From Semisulcospira habei (Eukaryota > Mollusca > Gastropoda > Semisulcospiridae), in the NCBI GenBank assembly GCA_036245525.1, contig BTPG01000005.1:123147318-123211317 (forward strand): a stretch of DNA of 64,000 nucleotides, in the 5' to 3' direction. A model generated the notes under the pieces. It did no database searches, was not told the DNA's origin, and saw only the letters and a program-made list of their open reading frames with translations. Below are positions 1 through 10,361 of the stretch, one piece after another (positions within the stretch are counted from its first letter, which is position 1; every line of letters starts with the position of its first letter). The translations under genes and the position numbers were made by a program.

Positions 1-339
1 ACCCGTTTTAATTGGCGATGAGTTATTAATTTTTACTTCTAGCCATACACACTCGATTTCAGTTGACTCCAGATCATCACGTCTGCGTACCATATGTGCA
101 ATCGAGTTATGAACATAAACAGCAATCCCTGTGTGTTTGAGGGTGTTTGGGTCACGACGAATTAAGGAAACGTTTGGAATGCACAGATTTTCATCACTAA
201 TTCTTGAGTACAGACGTGATTCCGTTAGCCCAAGGAGATGGAAGTGTGAAGGCTGGTTTAAAAATATTGAAATGTCAGGAACCTTATTGTAGAGGTGAAA
301 TACATTAAGGTGCCCGACCTTCAGCCCTTGGGTATGCAT
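1..339 (-). CDS. LINE family A endonuclease, N-terminal part, cut by the window edge
   Basis: Read leftwards from the ATG at 337-339, this frame stays open for 113 codons to base 1. It encodes the first half of an AP-type endonuclease of a non-LTR retrotransposon, which nicks target DNA to prime reverse transcription. Visible motifs in order are GHLNVFHL (conserved Asn), GLTESRL (catalytic Glu), SLIRRD, HTGIAVYVH and CVWLEV. The same series occurs in the elements at 30447 (GHLNIYHL, GVSESRL) and 47144 (GHLNVYHL, GFTESRL), so this is a third copy of one family. No stop or frameshift is visible, unlike the other two copies, so it may be younger. The reverse transcriptase would lie outside the window. 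Confidence 0.85.
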   Translation of the reverse strand, partial: MHTQGLKVGHLNVFHLYNKVPDISIFLNQPSHFHLLGLTESRLYSRISDENLCIPNVSLIRRDPNTLKHTGIAVYVHNSIAHMVRRRDDLESTEIECVWLEVKINNSSPIKTG

Positions 340-1123
340 GTAATATTTCAATATCAGAAACTCAGTGAAACAGTCCAGTCACTGAAAGTAGTGATCATGT
401 GCTAAAAATAATATGGAATAAACCAAATCCACTTATAATCACCACAACTGTCCAAAATAACTTGAATGATAGTTTGTAGAACTGCCTACTGGCATTCAGC
501 ACAACACGTTTGGCTATGCACTGTAATCACTAACCTTACATTTAATTCCGCTTACAAAAATGGTGTGTATGCCGGCCAGTCACAAGTCAAACGCGCAACT
601 GTACCGTACAGGTCAACCACAGCCCACAACCCACAAATAGCCCAACGATTTCCCTAAAGTGTCAGACTGCAACACTTGTTACTGTGTTACGGCCGCATCG
701 CATATAAACCAAAAGTATAGTAAATGTTAATGTCAAATCAGTCTATGAGGTGAATCTAAAACAACAGCACAGTAAACCATTACGTACAGAAATGTCACCG
801 TTAGAGCAAACGATTGTCAGATCAGTGCTCGACACACTGAAACAGATTGAACCAGAACTCAAATCAAACAATACTAATAACACATGGGGCTCACACACCT
901 GTGTTCATATGTACCACGCATTGCTACAAGTCGGACGGATGAAGGGCTGAAAATGAAGTCATATGATTGCTTATTTTCTTTTCAGAATTATACTGAATGA
1001 TGTTAACTAAATTCATGAAAATCATGAAGTGAAATTACTTCAAGTTGAGCCTACACTATAAAAAAAACCAAAAAAAAAAAATATATATTTTAGGAGTCGT
1101 CAAGTAGGATGGGGTAAGGTAAA
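340..1123. other. no recognisable gene; possible 5' region of the left-edge LINE
   Basis: I see no domain, splice-bounded exon or repeat family here. Short frames at 466-657 and 750-950 resemble nothing I know. An A-rich tract lies at 1059-1090. The part just right of 339 may be 5' UTR of the minus-strand LINE. Confidence 0.4.
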
Positions 1124-1306
1124 ACCAACTCATTTAGGCCTGGAGGCGTGTTAGTTGAACATCCGATTTACGCTGGAGAGAGACGGACAACGATAGCACA
1201 AGTGTAGTAACAGATCAGATTAGCGCCTCAAAGACGCAAAGCTAATCCGGCACTATCCCGGAACTATCATCGTCCAATGTTTCCCGATCAGGCATGAAGG
1301 AGTTAA
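1124..1306. mobile_element. HP1 fold-back MITE, degenerate copy
   Basis: The ends read CAACTCATTTAGGCC and GAAGGAGTTAA, decayed forms of the TTAACTCATTC / GAATGAGTTAA termini of family HP1 (better copies at 10174, 18311, 23817). The core keeps the fold-back: AGATTAGCGCCTC against GCAAAGCTAATCC, and GATAG against CTATC. It is non-coding. The boundaries are approximate. Confidence 0.55.
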
Positions 1307-1579
1307 TCTAACCGAAACACTGAGGCATGTTTTATCAGTGTAACACACACTTCACATGACCGCTTGGGACCGCGGTCCACTATCCTAGATACGGATACTG
1401 CCAGTGGGGAAAGGGAAGTGGGAACGGCTGAAAGGCTGGCTGGAACGCTGGCCTTAATACGGAATGGGTTATGCGGCATTGGTACGTGGAAACTGTGCGG
1501 TGTGATCTGAGGCCTGGGCACGACAGGGCGCGCGTAGTTTCCATACAGGGACGGCTGGTAGTGGTAGCTGGGATCGGCT

Positions 1580-1580
1580 G

Positions 1581-1659
<79 letters not shown>

Positions 1660-1830
1660 GATGATGATGATGATGAATGATGAATCTTTATTTATTCAGG
1701 ATAAAGCTATTAGGCAACTCAATGCCTGTCTTACAAGCTGTCCTGTAAACAAACAACATAACAGGAAAATAAACAGAGCATGCAAATAATAACAATAATA
1801 ATGAAAAGAAGAAGAAGAAGAGGAGGAAGA
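1580..1830 (-). mobile_element. LINE 3' tail with (GAT)n and (GA)n
   Basis: On the minus strand this reads as a LINE 3' UTR ending in AATAAAGATTCATCATC, followed by (CT)n. It matches the tail at 59080-59268 (AGGACAG, AGGCATTG, AATAAA, then CATCAT and CT). Only the untranslated tail is present, so it is a heavily 5'-truncated insertion. The (GA)n tract occupies about 1580-1654 and the (GAT)n about 1655-1675. Confidence 0.65.
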
Positions 1831-2317
1831 AAATGTTTTAATTCTTTTCTGAAAAGAATTATTTTTACTAAAGAAGTTGAAAGGATACAAAGCTGGCTAA
1901 CGAACTCATCCAATGCCTTTCTCCAAACTAGCTATATGCAACAGTTTAAGTAAATATGACAAAAATTACGCACTCTAATCTGGGTCAACCGACTTCCTAT
2001 AAACGGCTGTTTATGTCTTCAATGAGACATTCAGTTACAATATGCTCGGAGGGTCTCTTAGCCACTCACTTAAGAAAGTATTTCGCCAAGTTGTGTGTAC
2101 AGAAATATCGGATATTCTCTTGTAGTAAAACTGTTGCCGCTAGGGTTTCACGTGAAAGAAAAACAGAAGATAGTGGTAGAAAACCCTTTAAAATAGAAAC
2201 AAATAACAACGTTTCGGATCAAAGATCCTTCCTCAGGTGACATGGAAACAAACGTAGAACAGAAAAGAACACCAGAAAGAAAAGACGTCATCCTGTATAG
2301 AGAGAATTTAGAATGAC

Positions 2318-2350
<33 letters not shown>

Positions 2351-2482
2351 CACACACACACACACACACATAATGACGCAAATACACATGCACAAAACAC
2401 GTAGCACAAAACTTACGTCTATATACATACACGTCACTGCATACATTCGCATGCACTCGTGCCTACTGCAGCTCACGCACAT

Positions 2483-2534
<52 letters not shown>

Positions 2535-2563
2535 ACACACACACATACACACACACTCAAAGG

Positions 2564-2625
<62 letters not shown>

Positions 2626-2754
2626 ATGTGCGTGAGCTGCAGTAGGCACGAGTGCATGCGAATGTATGCAGTGACGTGTATGTATATAGACGTAAGTTTT
2701 GTGCTACGTGTTTTGTGCATGTGTATTTGCGTCATTATGTGTGTGTGTGTGTGT

Positions 2755-2807
<53 letters not shown>

Positions 2808-3195
2808 GTCATTCTAAATTCTCTCTATACAGGATGACGTCTTTTCTTTCTGGTGTTCTTTTCTGTTCTACGTTTGTTTCCATGTCACCTGAGGAAGGAT
2901 CTTTGATCCGAAACGTTGTTATTTGTTTCTATTTTAAAGGGTTTTCTACCACTATCTTCTATTTTTCGGATATTCTCTTGTTTACGTATATACGCACACT
3001 CATACATAAGCACATACATACATACATACATACATACATACGCGTAACTAGACATGACGTAATTTTTTATCTTATTACTTCAATTATTAGAGGTTTAGCC
3101 TGCCCGCCTTTGACATCATGAACATGCTATTTAATTCTCCCCACCGCGACCCGTCCTAAACAGTCTCTTCTATAAATAGAAGGGACTTAAATAAA
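1831..3195 (+). mobile_element. Rep-A non-autonomous element, copy 1, split by a palindromic insertion
   Basis: Its left part (TTTTCTGAAAAGAATTATTTTTACTAAAG, then a stretch with TCAACCGACTTCCTATAAACGG) and its right part (AGACATGACGT, CCACCGCGACCCG, TCTATAAATAGAAGGGACTT) match copies at 8930-9440, 25640-26335 (reversed) and 59500-61660 (reversed). It has no coding capacity. The terminal palindrome TCTATAAATAGA and the TCCCTTCTAT ends suggest a DNA element moved in trans, but the class is not settled. An 844-bp insertion occupies 2123-2966. Confidence 0.6.
2123..2966. mobile_element. 844-bp near-perfect inverted-repeat insertion with 14-bp TSD
   Basis: Flanked by CGGATATTCTCTTG at 2109-2122 and again at 2967-2980; other Rep-A copies have this site once, so these are target-site duplications. 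The insert is a giant palindrome. The left arm starts near 2158, the right arm ends near 2967, and they meet near 2562. The arms are nearly identical outside the (AC)n/(TG)n and poly-A/T stretches. Each arm carries CCTGAGGAAGG, a GGATC-TTT-GATCC stem and CGAAACGTTG, a motif shape seen in Penelope-like elements. A TSD this long suggests target-primed retrotransposition rather than a cut-and-paste MITE. The identity of the parent element is inferred. Confidence 0.75.
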
Positions 3196-3257
3196 CAATT
3201 AAAAAAATTCTGCACGAAATCTTTTTTAAAAACAAATGTGTGGGGTGGTAGAGGTGC

Positions 3258-3352
3258 AGGTGATATTCCTCCACCCCCCACCCCCCCCCCCCCCCCACCC
3301 CCGACCCCTGCCCACCCCCCCCACCCCCCTCTCCCCCCCCCCCCCCCCTTTA
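3258..3352. repeat. poly-C rich tract
   Basis: Almost uninterrupted C with scattered A and T. The proline-rich frame across it is an artefact of composition. Confidence 0.9.
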
Positions 3353-3644
3353 CGACTTGAGCTAGTTACGTGGTGGCCGCGCGCACGCGGTGGCGCAGCG
3401 GATTTGCGTGAGATGGCCTTAGTCGCTTGCTCATCGTTAAACCCAAATAACTAACTAACTAACTAACATTTAGTCAAAGCACCACTCGTCCGGCCCTATG
3501 TCTAGCACCCTGCAGCTAAGTACACATCATATAACTGAATGAAAATGTTGACAGACAGTAATGCAAGCGGGGGAAAAGCTAATTTGGACGCAAAAAAACC
3601 GCCACGATTCTTGAAAATATGGCGCAATACTGTTTTTCATACAC

Positions 3645-3740
3645 TAACCAGCAGAAGAAATGCGAAATCACACGAATCCTAGGAAACATTTTAGTGTGTC
3701 CGTTGATTCGAATAATTTCGCATTTCGTTTGCTCATCAGC
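3645..3740. repeat. HP5 hairpin
   Basis: Imperfect inverted repeat: CAGAAGAAATGCGAAAT facing ATTTCGCATTTCGTTTG, with GGAAACATT against AGTGTGTCC towards the centre. A second member lies at 62007-62103 and shares the GAAATGCGA arms. Confidence 0.6.
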
Positions 3741-4700
3741 ATTTGTTTGGTGTCTTTTTTTAATGAAAAACCCGCATTGAAACTGTTGCATGAAAATGGC
3801 TTTTGTCACAATATGTGGTTCGTTAGTTCGGGGTTTCAAGGCCACGGTGTAAGTGTCTTAACAGGCGGCCCTAGGGGCGGGTTATGGATGACAGGGACAA
3901 ATTTCTATGGAGTACGACCTGGACACTGATCCATTCAGGCGCATTGAAACTGCCACTTTAATTTCTCTACGACTTTTCAACGGGCAAGCCCATCTTTCCC
4001 CCTGGATCTGTGTGGTTACAATGGCACTTGATGAGATTTTAGATGAAGTCTTCAAACTGCGGGCATTGCGTGGTTCGGTGCGGGGGCTCATGAGGATCTA
4101 TGCCTCTTGCTGAGACCAATTTGTATCCATTTTTCTTGGACTGTGCCGGCTTCTAGTCGTTGAATGAACCAAGATTACAGAGACAAACATGTACTTACAG
4201 TGTACATAAAAAGGCAGGGAAGGGCTTGAACTGTGACTGAAAACCTCAGTTATTTGGCTTGATTATTTTTTGGTTTATTTCTTGGCTGGATCTTGTCTAT
4301 CTTCTTCCCCTGTCTTTTCCTGTCATCTCACGGTTTACCCTGACACGTAATACATATTTCCTGCGAGATTTGACTGAATAGTTAATATCGTGACTTTTGC
4401 TTTGCGTGTTATTACCCAAGAACCAAATTAATAATCTGTGTCTGCAGCTGCGACATGGTCTCTCTAATGCCACCTAATCAAAAGTTATTTATCTAAAGAT
4501 AATATAGCAATGGCTCCTTCATTCCCACAGCCAGCTACCGTGATATCTCAAGGGCTGTGCCTGGTTAGCTTGTCGCCTTAAGAGCTGTGTGTGTAGTTTA
4601 TCGATCAGTTCGCTATAGTGATTATGCATGTAGCCACTGCACTGAAATAGCTAACAAGGGGAGATGGTGGGCGGTGATAGCGCAAAATTAGCAGTGCCCG
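3741..4700. other. no recognisable gene
   Basis: Overlapping frames at 3660-4113 show no domain. Half of an HP3 hairpin (CATGAGGATCTATGCCTCTTG-like, 20 bases or so) sits at 4089-4111. The remainder looks like unique AT-rich sequence. Confidence 0.4.
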
Positions 4701-4706
4701 GTTTGT

Positions 4707-5310
4707 CTTTACTGATTTGGCTTGATCAGAAGACTAAATGAATTACTCACTTACCTTGAGTTAGCATTACCGATCCATCTCCAACATCTCAATATAGTCC
4801 TGGGGGGGGGGGGGGGGGGGGAGGGGAGAGATCCATGAAGGCTTGCACGTGACTACTGTTCCGCCGGCGGTTTAGTTTAAAATGTAGGGCGTAAACCCAA
4901 TGGCCACACTTATTGTCTCCCTCGATTCGCTGCCGCTGGTATCGAATCAAGGCAGACAACCAGTGTGTCCAGAGGCTTACGAACCGGTGTGGCACGTTGG
5001 GACCGGGCCCTTTATTCTTTCGAAATAGGAGGAAAATAGGTGAAGGAAGTAGGAATATTTCGATGGCCCAACTCTAAGAAACGTAAATGACACGGGAAGG
5101 GGGGGGAGCGGGGGGGGGGGGGGCGGGATTTCTTCCGTTTACTGATTTGGCTTGATCAGAAGGCTAAATCAATTACTGACTCATTTACCTTGAGCTAGCA
5201 TTGCCGATCCATCTCCAACATCTCAATATAGTCCTTGGAAGGAAGTAGGAATATTTCGATGGCCCAACTCTAAGAAACGTAAATGACACGGGTGGGGGGG
5301 TGGGGGGGAT
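4707..5310. repeat. local direct duplication with poly-G tracts
   Basis: Two modules are each present twice. TACTGATTTGGCTTGATCAG through TCAATATAGTCC occurs at 4709-4799 and 5140-5235. GGAAGTAGGAATATTTCG through GACACGGG occurs at 5044-5098 and 5238-5293. Three poly-G tracts (about 4802-4822, 5099-5125, 5293-5308) punctuate the copies. This suggests replication slippage or unequal exchange at G-runs. Confidence 0.75.
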
Positions 5311-5340
5311 TTCTTCCGTTCATTTAACGAGACCTCTGTT

Positions 5341-6060
5341 CCCTGTCAGTTAACTGTTTGGCCAGCAGGTATGGCCAAAGTATATGTTTATATGGGAATT
5401 TCCACGAACAATGGCTCAACTCCAAACATATACTCTGATTATGTCACATCCAGAGGACGTATGGACATGCCATGCCTGGCCCCCGGGGTTGCCAACGTCA
5501 TTGTAGAATACTGCCGTAATAGATGGAAAAAGTCAGTATGTCTGTATTTGAGAGAAGAGAGATTCTCATTGTATAATAATGAAACTTTCCCGTTTTTTAA
5601 ACAGTTGCAGTCTTCCTAAATCTGAACATTTTCAACGTCACTGGAATCTTCTAGTTTTAACTGTGGCATGATGAATCCGACGATAGCTGGCACCACCATA
5701 TGTGAAAGGGATATAAATAAATATAGTCTAGTTTGTTTTCGGCGTGTTAAACGTCGCAGAAATGTCATATTCATTATTTATTCCCTGGCTAGACTCAAAC
5801 AGTCTACTTTAAAAGAGCCAGGACAGTGCGCAACAACAATAACCCGGCCCCACTGAATTAGCCCGCGCACGGCCATGCGCAGACCAGCTGAGGCTGAAGT
5901 CGACCGGACGACGTTTTGTGCACTGAGAGGGAAGAAACGGAGAACCGGAAAGCGGCGGCCAGAACTGCTGTGTCGGGTTTACGGTGTCTTCGGTTTGTCA
6001 CTCAGTCACGAAACACGAATCAAGGTCCTGTTACGAACACGAAAACAAACACAAAACAAA
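5341..6060. other. no recognisable gene
   Basis: A frame at 5371-5619 opens with an ATG and runs 82 codons, but I recognise no domain, signal peptide or splice context. Around 5848-5880 there is a fragment resembling the GGCC-rich HP4 hairpins. Confidence 0.35.
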
Positions 6061-6080
6061 ATCAGTTTGAGCCGCTTGTT

Positions 6081-6235
6081 TGATTGTTGGTTGGTTGTTT
6101 GTTTAGTTGGTTGGTTGGCTGACTGGCTGGCTTGTTGACCTTGGTTGGTTGGCTGGTTGGCCTAGGTTGGCTGGCTAGCTGGCTGGCTGCTTGGATGGCT
6201 GATTGGTAGGATGGTTAGTTGACCGGATTGTTGGC
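6081..6235. repeat. degenerate (TTGG/CTGG)n tetranucleotide array
   Basis: GTTGGTTGG and GCTGGCTGG units alternate over about 150 bp with interruptions. Confidence 0.85.
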
Positions 6236-6279
6236 CGGCTTTACATTGCTGTGCCTCTTTTGCGTATTTCCCAATGCAT

Positions 6280-6368
6280 AAAAGGCCATCGGGCCGACGA
6301 CGGCCGCTGTTGGCCCACGCACAGCCATGCGCGGGCCAACGGGGGCCGACGTCGGCCCGATAGCTTTT
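6280..6368. repeat. HP4 GC-rich hairpin
   Basis: Left arm AAAGGCCATCGGGCCGAC and right arm GTCGGCCCGATAGCTTTT pair around a GC-rich inner stem (GTTGGCCC against GGGCCAAC). Related hairpins lie at 7100-7160 and, partly, 24776-24822. Confidence 0.7.
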
Positions 6369-7090
6369 GTGGAGCTGGCTTGGTCCTATTAGCTGCATGA
6401 AGAATGTAGTGACCATTACATCCCAATTTCCATAGCGAAATATATATTACCGTCTGAACGGTACCGACACAACGGTAGAGTCGCGTAAATGAATCAACGA
6501 TGTAAGCTACGCCCGAAAGGATGCCAAGCTAATCACGCACACCCCTGAGCTTACACGGCCGATTCATATTCCGCCGTTAACAATTCTGGTAGAGCACCCA
6601 TATCAATCATGCGATTTTGCGATTTTATAATGAAAACACGACGGTGATAGCGAGCTGCATCTGAAGTAAAATTACGGTTGTTTTGCTACACCGCTCCGGC
6701 TGAAACACCTGGTTCAAGTTTGGTGTCTATTTTTCACCTTCTCAGTGCGACATATAAGATCGATAGCTGTGCCTATTCTTGGCATGTTGATTATTTTGAA
6801 ACTGAAAGTTGTGTTATTTGGTATATATTTTGGCAAAATGTTTTGTCCTTGTGATTTCGAAGCGTGTGGCTTTGATTGTTAGCTATTTCTGTGTCTTTTA
6901 ATTTCCTATCCAACGCAGGTCGTGGGAGACCGATGGGTGAATTTTGAAAACGAATAATTTAAGCTAGATGAGCACGAAAATAAAATATTAAAGTATTCAG
7001 TGATGTGTTTTTGAACAGTGAGCGTTTCAGGAATTTTTCTGCCACTGGGAAGCAAGGTCTTGGCGTGGCGAGGCCTTTTCCCCCTGAGCA
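6369..7090. other. no recognisable gene
   Basis: AT-rich sequence with no long frame, no recognised repeat and no tRNA-like structure that I can support. Confidence 0.4.
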
Positions 7091-7099
7091 GCAAAAACG

Positions 7100-7160
7100 C
7101 CTCCGGCCCCACGACGGCCGCAGTAGGCCCTCGCACAGCACTGCGGCCGTCGTGGGCCCA
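7100..7160. repeat. HP4 GC-rich hairpin
   Basis: CCCACGACGGCCGCAGT faces ACTGCGGCCGTCGTGGG with a loop of about 14 bases. The stem is essentially perfect over 17 bp. Confidence 0.8.
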
Positions 7161-7213
7161 AGGGCCTTTCCTTACTGGGGGTTGTGTCAGCTTGAAGGTC
7201 CCAAACACAACAC

Positions 7214-7735
<522 letters not shown>

Positions 7736-8288
7736 ACCCCTTTCCCCGCTTAGGTGTAACTGAACCCGCCCTGTTTATTAGTGTCCAATCAGAAATTAAT
7801 TTTTTTTTTTAATGGGATGAACCATAACCCAGAAAGTCCCTTCTATATGAGAGCTGTCTTCGCTGTCAAGGGTCTCTATCTTTTGTCTTTGACTTGATTC
7901 TGATGTTGAAATATCTCCTTTTGAAAAAGTCTTGCAGATGTGCCAATGCGTCATAGTGAACTCTATAAGGGGCGCGCGCAGTGCATACGCGTCATTGGTT
8001 TGTCAAACGTCATTTGTCATGACGTATTTTTTGTTGTTGTTTTTACGTAACTTTATATTTAACATGATATGAGATTCGCTTTCGCTTCAAGACTTGGCAA
8101 ACTGGTGACAAAACTAAAATTTCACGGTACAATTTCAGTCTTTTTATAATTTGTGTGAAATCAGGTTGACTTTAACTAGCTACATACTATACTAAGTACA
8201 CTTGCATTTTCTTCTGAAAGCGCGTCGATGTGTGTGTATGCGTGTGCGTGTGCGTGCGTGCATGCGCGCGCTGCAAACATCCTCAAGA

Positions 8289-8340
8289 GGCTTAGATGTT
8301 CATGCACCCTCCGGGTACTTGAGGATCTATGCCTCTTGGA
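8289..8340. repeat. HP3 hairpin
   Basis: CAAGAGGCTTAGATGTTCAT faces a right arm ending ATCTATGCCTCTTG. The loop includes CCCTCCGGG. It sits inside Rep-A. Confidence 0.7.
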
Positions 8341-8677
8341 GATGCGCGAATATTTGTCATTGATTTGTCAAACGTCATTTGTCCCGACGTATTTTTGTTG
8401 TTGTTGTTGTTGTTGTTGTTGTTTGTTTTTACGTAATTTTATATTTAACGTAATATGAGTTTCACTTTCGATTCAAGAGTAGCGAAAATGGTGTCAAAAC
8501 AAAAAATTTACGGTACAATTTCAGTCTTGCTATAATTTGTGTGAAATCAGGTTGACTTTACCTAGCTACATGCTATACTAAGTACACCTGCATGCTCTTC
8601 TGAATGCGCGTTGATGTGTTTGTATGTGTATACGTGTGCGTGTGCGTGAGTGCATGCGCGCGCTTCAAACATCTTCA

Positions 8678-8733
8678 AGAGGCATAGATGTTCATGTGCC
8701 CTCCGGGCACATGAGGATCTATGCCTCTTGGAG
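8678..8733. repeat. HP3 hairpin, best copy
   Basis: CAAGAGGCATAG...CATGTGCCC, loop TCC, then GGGCACATG...CTATGCCTCTTG. The arms are about 26 bp with two mismatches. Confidence 0.8.
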
Positions 8734-8741
8734 ATGCGCGC

Positions 8742-8813
<72 letters not shown>

Positions 8814-9469
8814 AAGAGAGAATTACGTCATATCTCTGCGTGTTGACGGAGTTGCTTCTTTTACGTCACCGGCACTGTCTGACTTTCTCTCGAAGTCAAG
8901 GTTTTTTACCGTTTTGATTATTTTCTGAAAAGAATTTTTTTTTTTACTAAAGAAGTTAAAAGGATACAAAGCTGGCTAATAAACTCATCAAATTCCTTTC
9001 TCCAAACTATATGCAAAAGTTCAAGTATATATGACAAAAATTACGGACTCTAATCTGGGTCAACCGACTTCCTATAAACGGTTGTTTATGCCTTCAATAA
9101 GACATTCAATTACAATATGCTTGAAGGCTCTCTTAGCTACCCACTTAAGAAATTATTTCGCCAAGTTTCAAGCTTGTGTGTACAGAAATATCGGAGATTT
9201 TCTTATTTACACACATACGCACACACATACATACATACATTCGCACATACGGCGCTTCGCGCCAAATGTACGTTCAGCAGCGAGGTTAGCGTAATTAGAC
9301 ATGACGTAATTTTTATCTTGTCACGTCAATTTTTAGAGGTTTAGCCTGCCCGTCTTTGACATCATGGACATGCTATTGTAAATTCCCCCCACCGCGACCC
9401 ACTCTAAAAAGTCCTTTCTATAAATAGAAGGGACTTTAAAAAAGACATAGCACTGGACTAGGCAGTCAT

Positions 9470-9690
9470 TTAATGTCCAATCAAAAATTTGTCACGTGTC
9501 CGCTGAGCCTCGATTTCATTCTTGATGTCGTCAACAGAGCGTTTGAGAGAACGAACAAAGGACACGAATAACGCCAGGAAAACTACCAACACAAGCAGGA
9601 ATAGCGAACACGTGACTGGATTCAGGTACAGAAGGGGTCCGCCTTGGCTCAGAGGAACCATCATCTGCCCGCTCATCTTAGATCTTGAGT
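9470..9690 (-). CDS. candidate terminal exon: transmembrane segment and cytoplasmic tail
   Basis: On the minus strand a consensus acceptor (pyrimidine tract, TTTTTCAG) at about 9691 precedes [12 protein letters not shown] strongly hydrophobic stretch follows ([19 protein letters not shown]), then [17 protein letters not shown] and a stop at 9470-9472. That is one membrane helix with a charged, helical C-terminus. Upstream in the same frame is only a translated CCAT microsatellite, so the exon should start at the acceptor. It pairs plausibly with candidate exons at 9926-10115 and 24366-24441. The first acceptor leaves the frame one base out of phase with exon 2; an AG seven bases further in (exon start 9683) restores it. 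I recognise no family. Confidence 0.5.
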
Positions 9691-9720
9691 CTGAAAAACA
9701 AATTAAAAAAATAAAGATTA

Positions 9721-9880
9721 ATGTATGGATGGATGGATGGATGGATGGATGGGTGGATGGATGGATGGATGGATGGATGGACGGATGGATGGATGACTCC
9801 ATCCAGTTATCCATTCGTATGTCATTTATTTCAATCAATCAAGCAAGCAAGCAAGCAAGCAATCAGTGGATCGACCGATT
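9721..9880. repeat. (GGAT)n and (AAGC)n microsatellites in a candidate intron
   Basis: (ATGG)n spans 9721-9797 with two substitutions, and a short (AAGC)n lies at 9839-9862. Both lie between candidate exons 2 and 3 of the minus-strand gene. Confidence 0.9.
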
Positions 9881-9925
9881 CCCGACAAGATAAACAAGTT
9901 TTACAACAGCCCGCACCGAGATGAC

Positions 9926-10115
9926 CTGAAATTCAGATTTCGTCTGATGGACTCGCCTTCAATGTTGGCTTTGACGTCCTTGTTTTCGTAATTGTTGGTG
10001 TGGGTGATGCTGGGTAGAACCCGGATGGAGCCCGATGCTGATGGAGACTGCTGGTTTTTTCTTCCAGTATCTCCATCTGGCTGCCTTTGTGCCCTTCTGT
10101 CTTGGGTCTGGTCGG
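9926..10115 (-). CDS. candidate internal exon, polar extracellular linker
   Basis: 190 bp on the minus strand between an acceptor-like TTCTTTAAAACAG (ending at 10116) and a donor TTTCAG|GTCATC. Read with one base from exon 1 (G + CC = GCC), it is open throughout. It gives a polar stretch containing DRRAQRQPDGD, SGSIRVLPSITHTNNYEN and IRRNLNF. Low hydrophobicity and Asn/Ser/Thr content suit an extracellular linker between the signal peptide (24366-24441) and the membrane helix (9470-9690). The exact phase match to exon 1 is the main support. No homologue comes to mind. Confidence 0.45.
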
Positions 10116-10173
10116 CTGTTTTAAAGAAATAAAAATAGGAAATAATTGTCCGAATGAACTGTCGCTTCTAAGG

Positions 10174-10361
10174 TTAACACATTCTACCCCAAGAACGAAA
10201 TCCCAAAATTTTGATGTTGCCCTCTGAAGGACTGTATTACAATTCTAGAGACAGAACGAGCATGATAGTTCAAGGGTGGTGCCAGAATATTCTGGCACCA
10301 CCCTTGAACTATCATGCTCGATTCATGTCTTGCTGCGGTGTGCCGGGGCTGAATGAGTTAA
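10174..10361. mobile_element. HP1 fold-back MITE with a 64-bp perfect palindrome
   Basis: Ends TTAACACATTCTACCCC and GGGGCTGAATGAGTTAA. The centre (10257-10320) is a perfect, spacer-less palindrome running from CGAGCATGATAG to CTATCATGCTCG through GAATATTC. It is the least diverged HP1 core in the window. Non-coding; mobilisation in trans is inferred from repeated termini. Confidence 0.8.

Larger units (their letters stand above)
7790..9440 (+). mobile_element. Rep-A non-autonomous element, copy 2, the most complete
   Basis: It runs from AGTCCCTTCTATA near 7833 to TATAGAAGGGACTT near 9434. The opening half (GTTTGTCAAACGTCATTTG, TTCAGTC, GAAATCAGGTTGAC) is duplicated in tandem at about 8000-8350 and 8360-8745. 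Each half ends in an HP3 hairpin and (GT)n. A (GT)n-(GA)n tract (8745-8812) precedes the conserved right part that also occurs at 1831, 25640 and 59500-61000. Homology with the 61.6-kb copy continues slightly outside the TCCCTTCTAT motif (ATGGGATGAACC), so the true left end is a little upstream. Confidence 0.65.

Noticed and set aside
5371..5619. 82-codon frame as a small gene
   Set aside because: No recognisable domain, signal peptide, splice sites or conservation evidence in the window.
9697..9838. N-terminal extension of the transmembrane exon rich in HPSI units
   Set aside because: It is the CCAT/ATGG microsatellite in frame; the acceptor at 9691 gives a better exon start.
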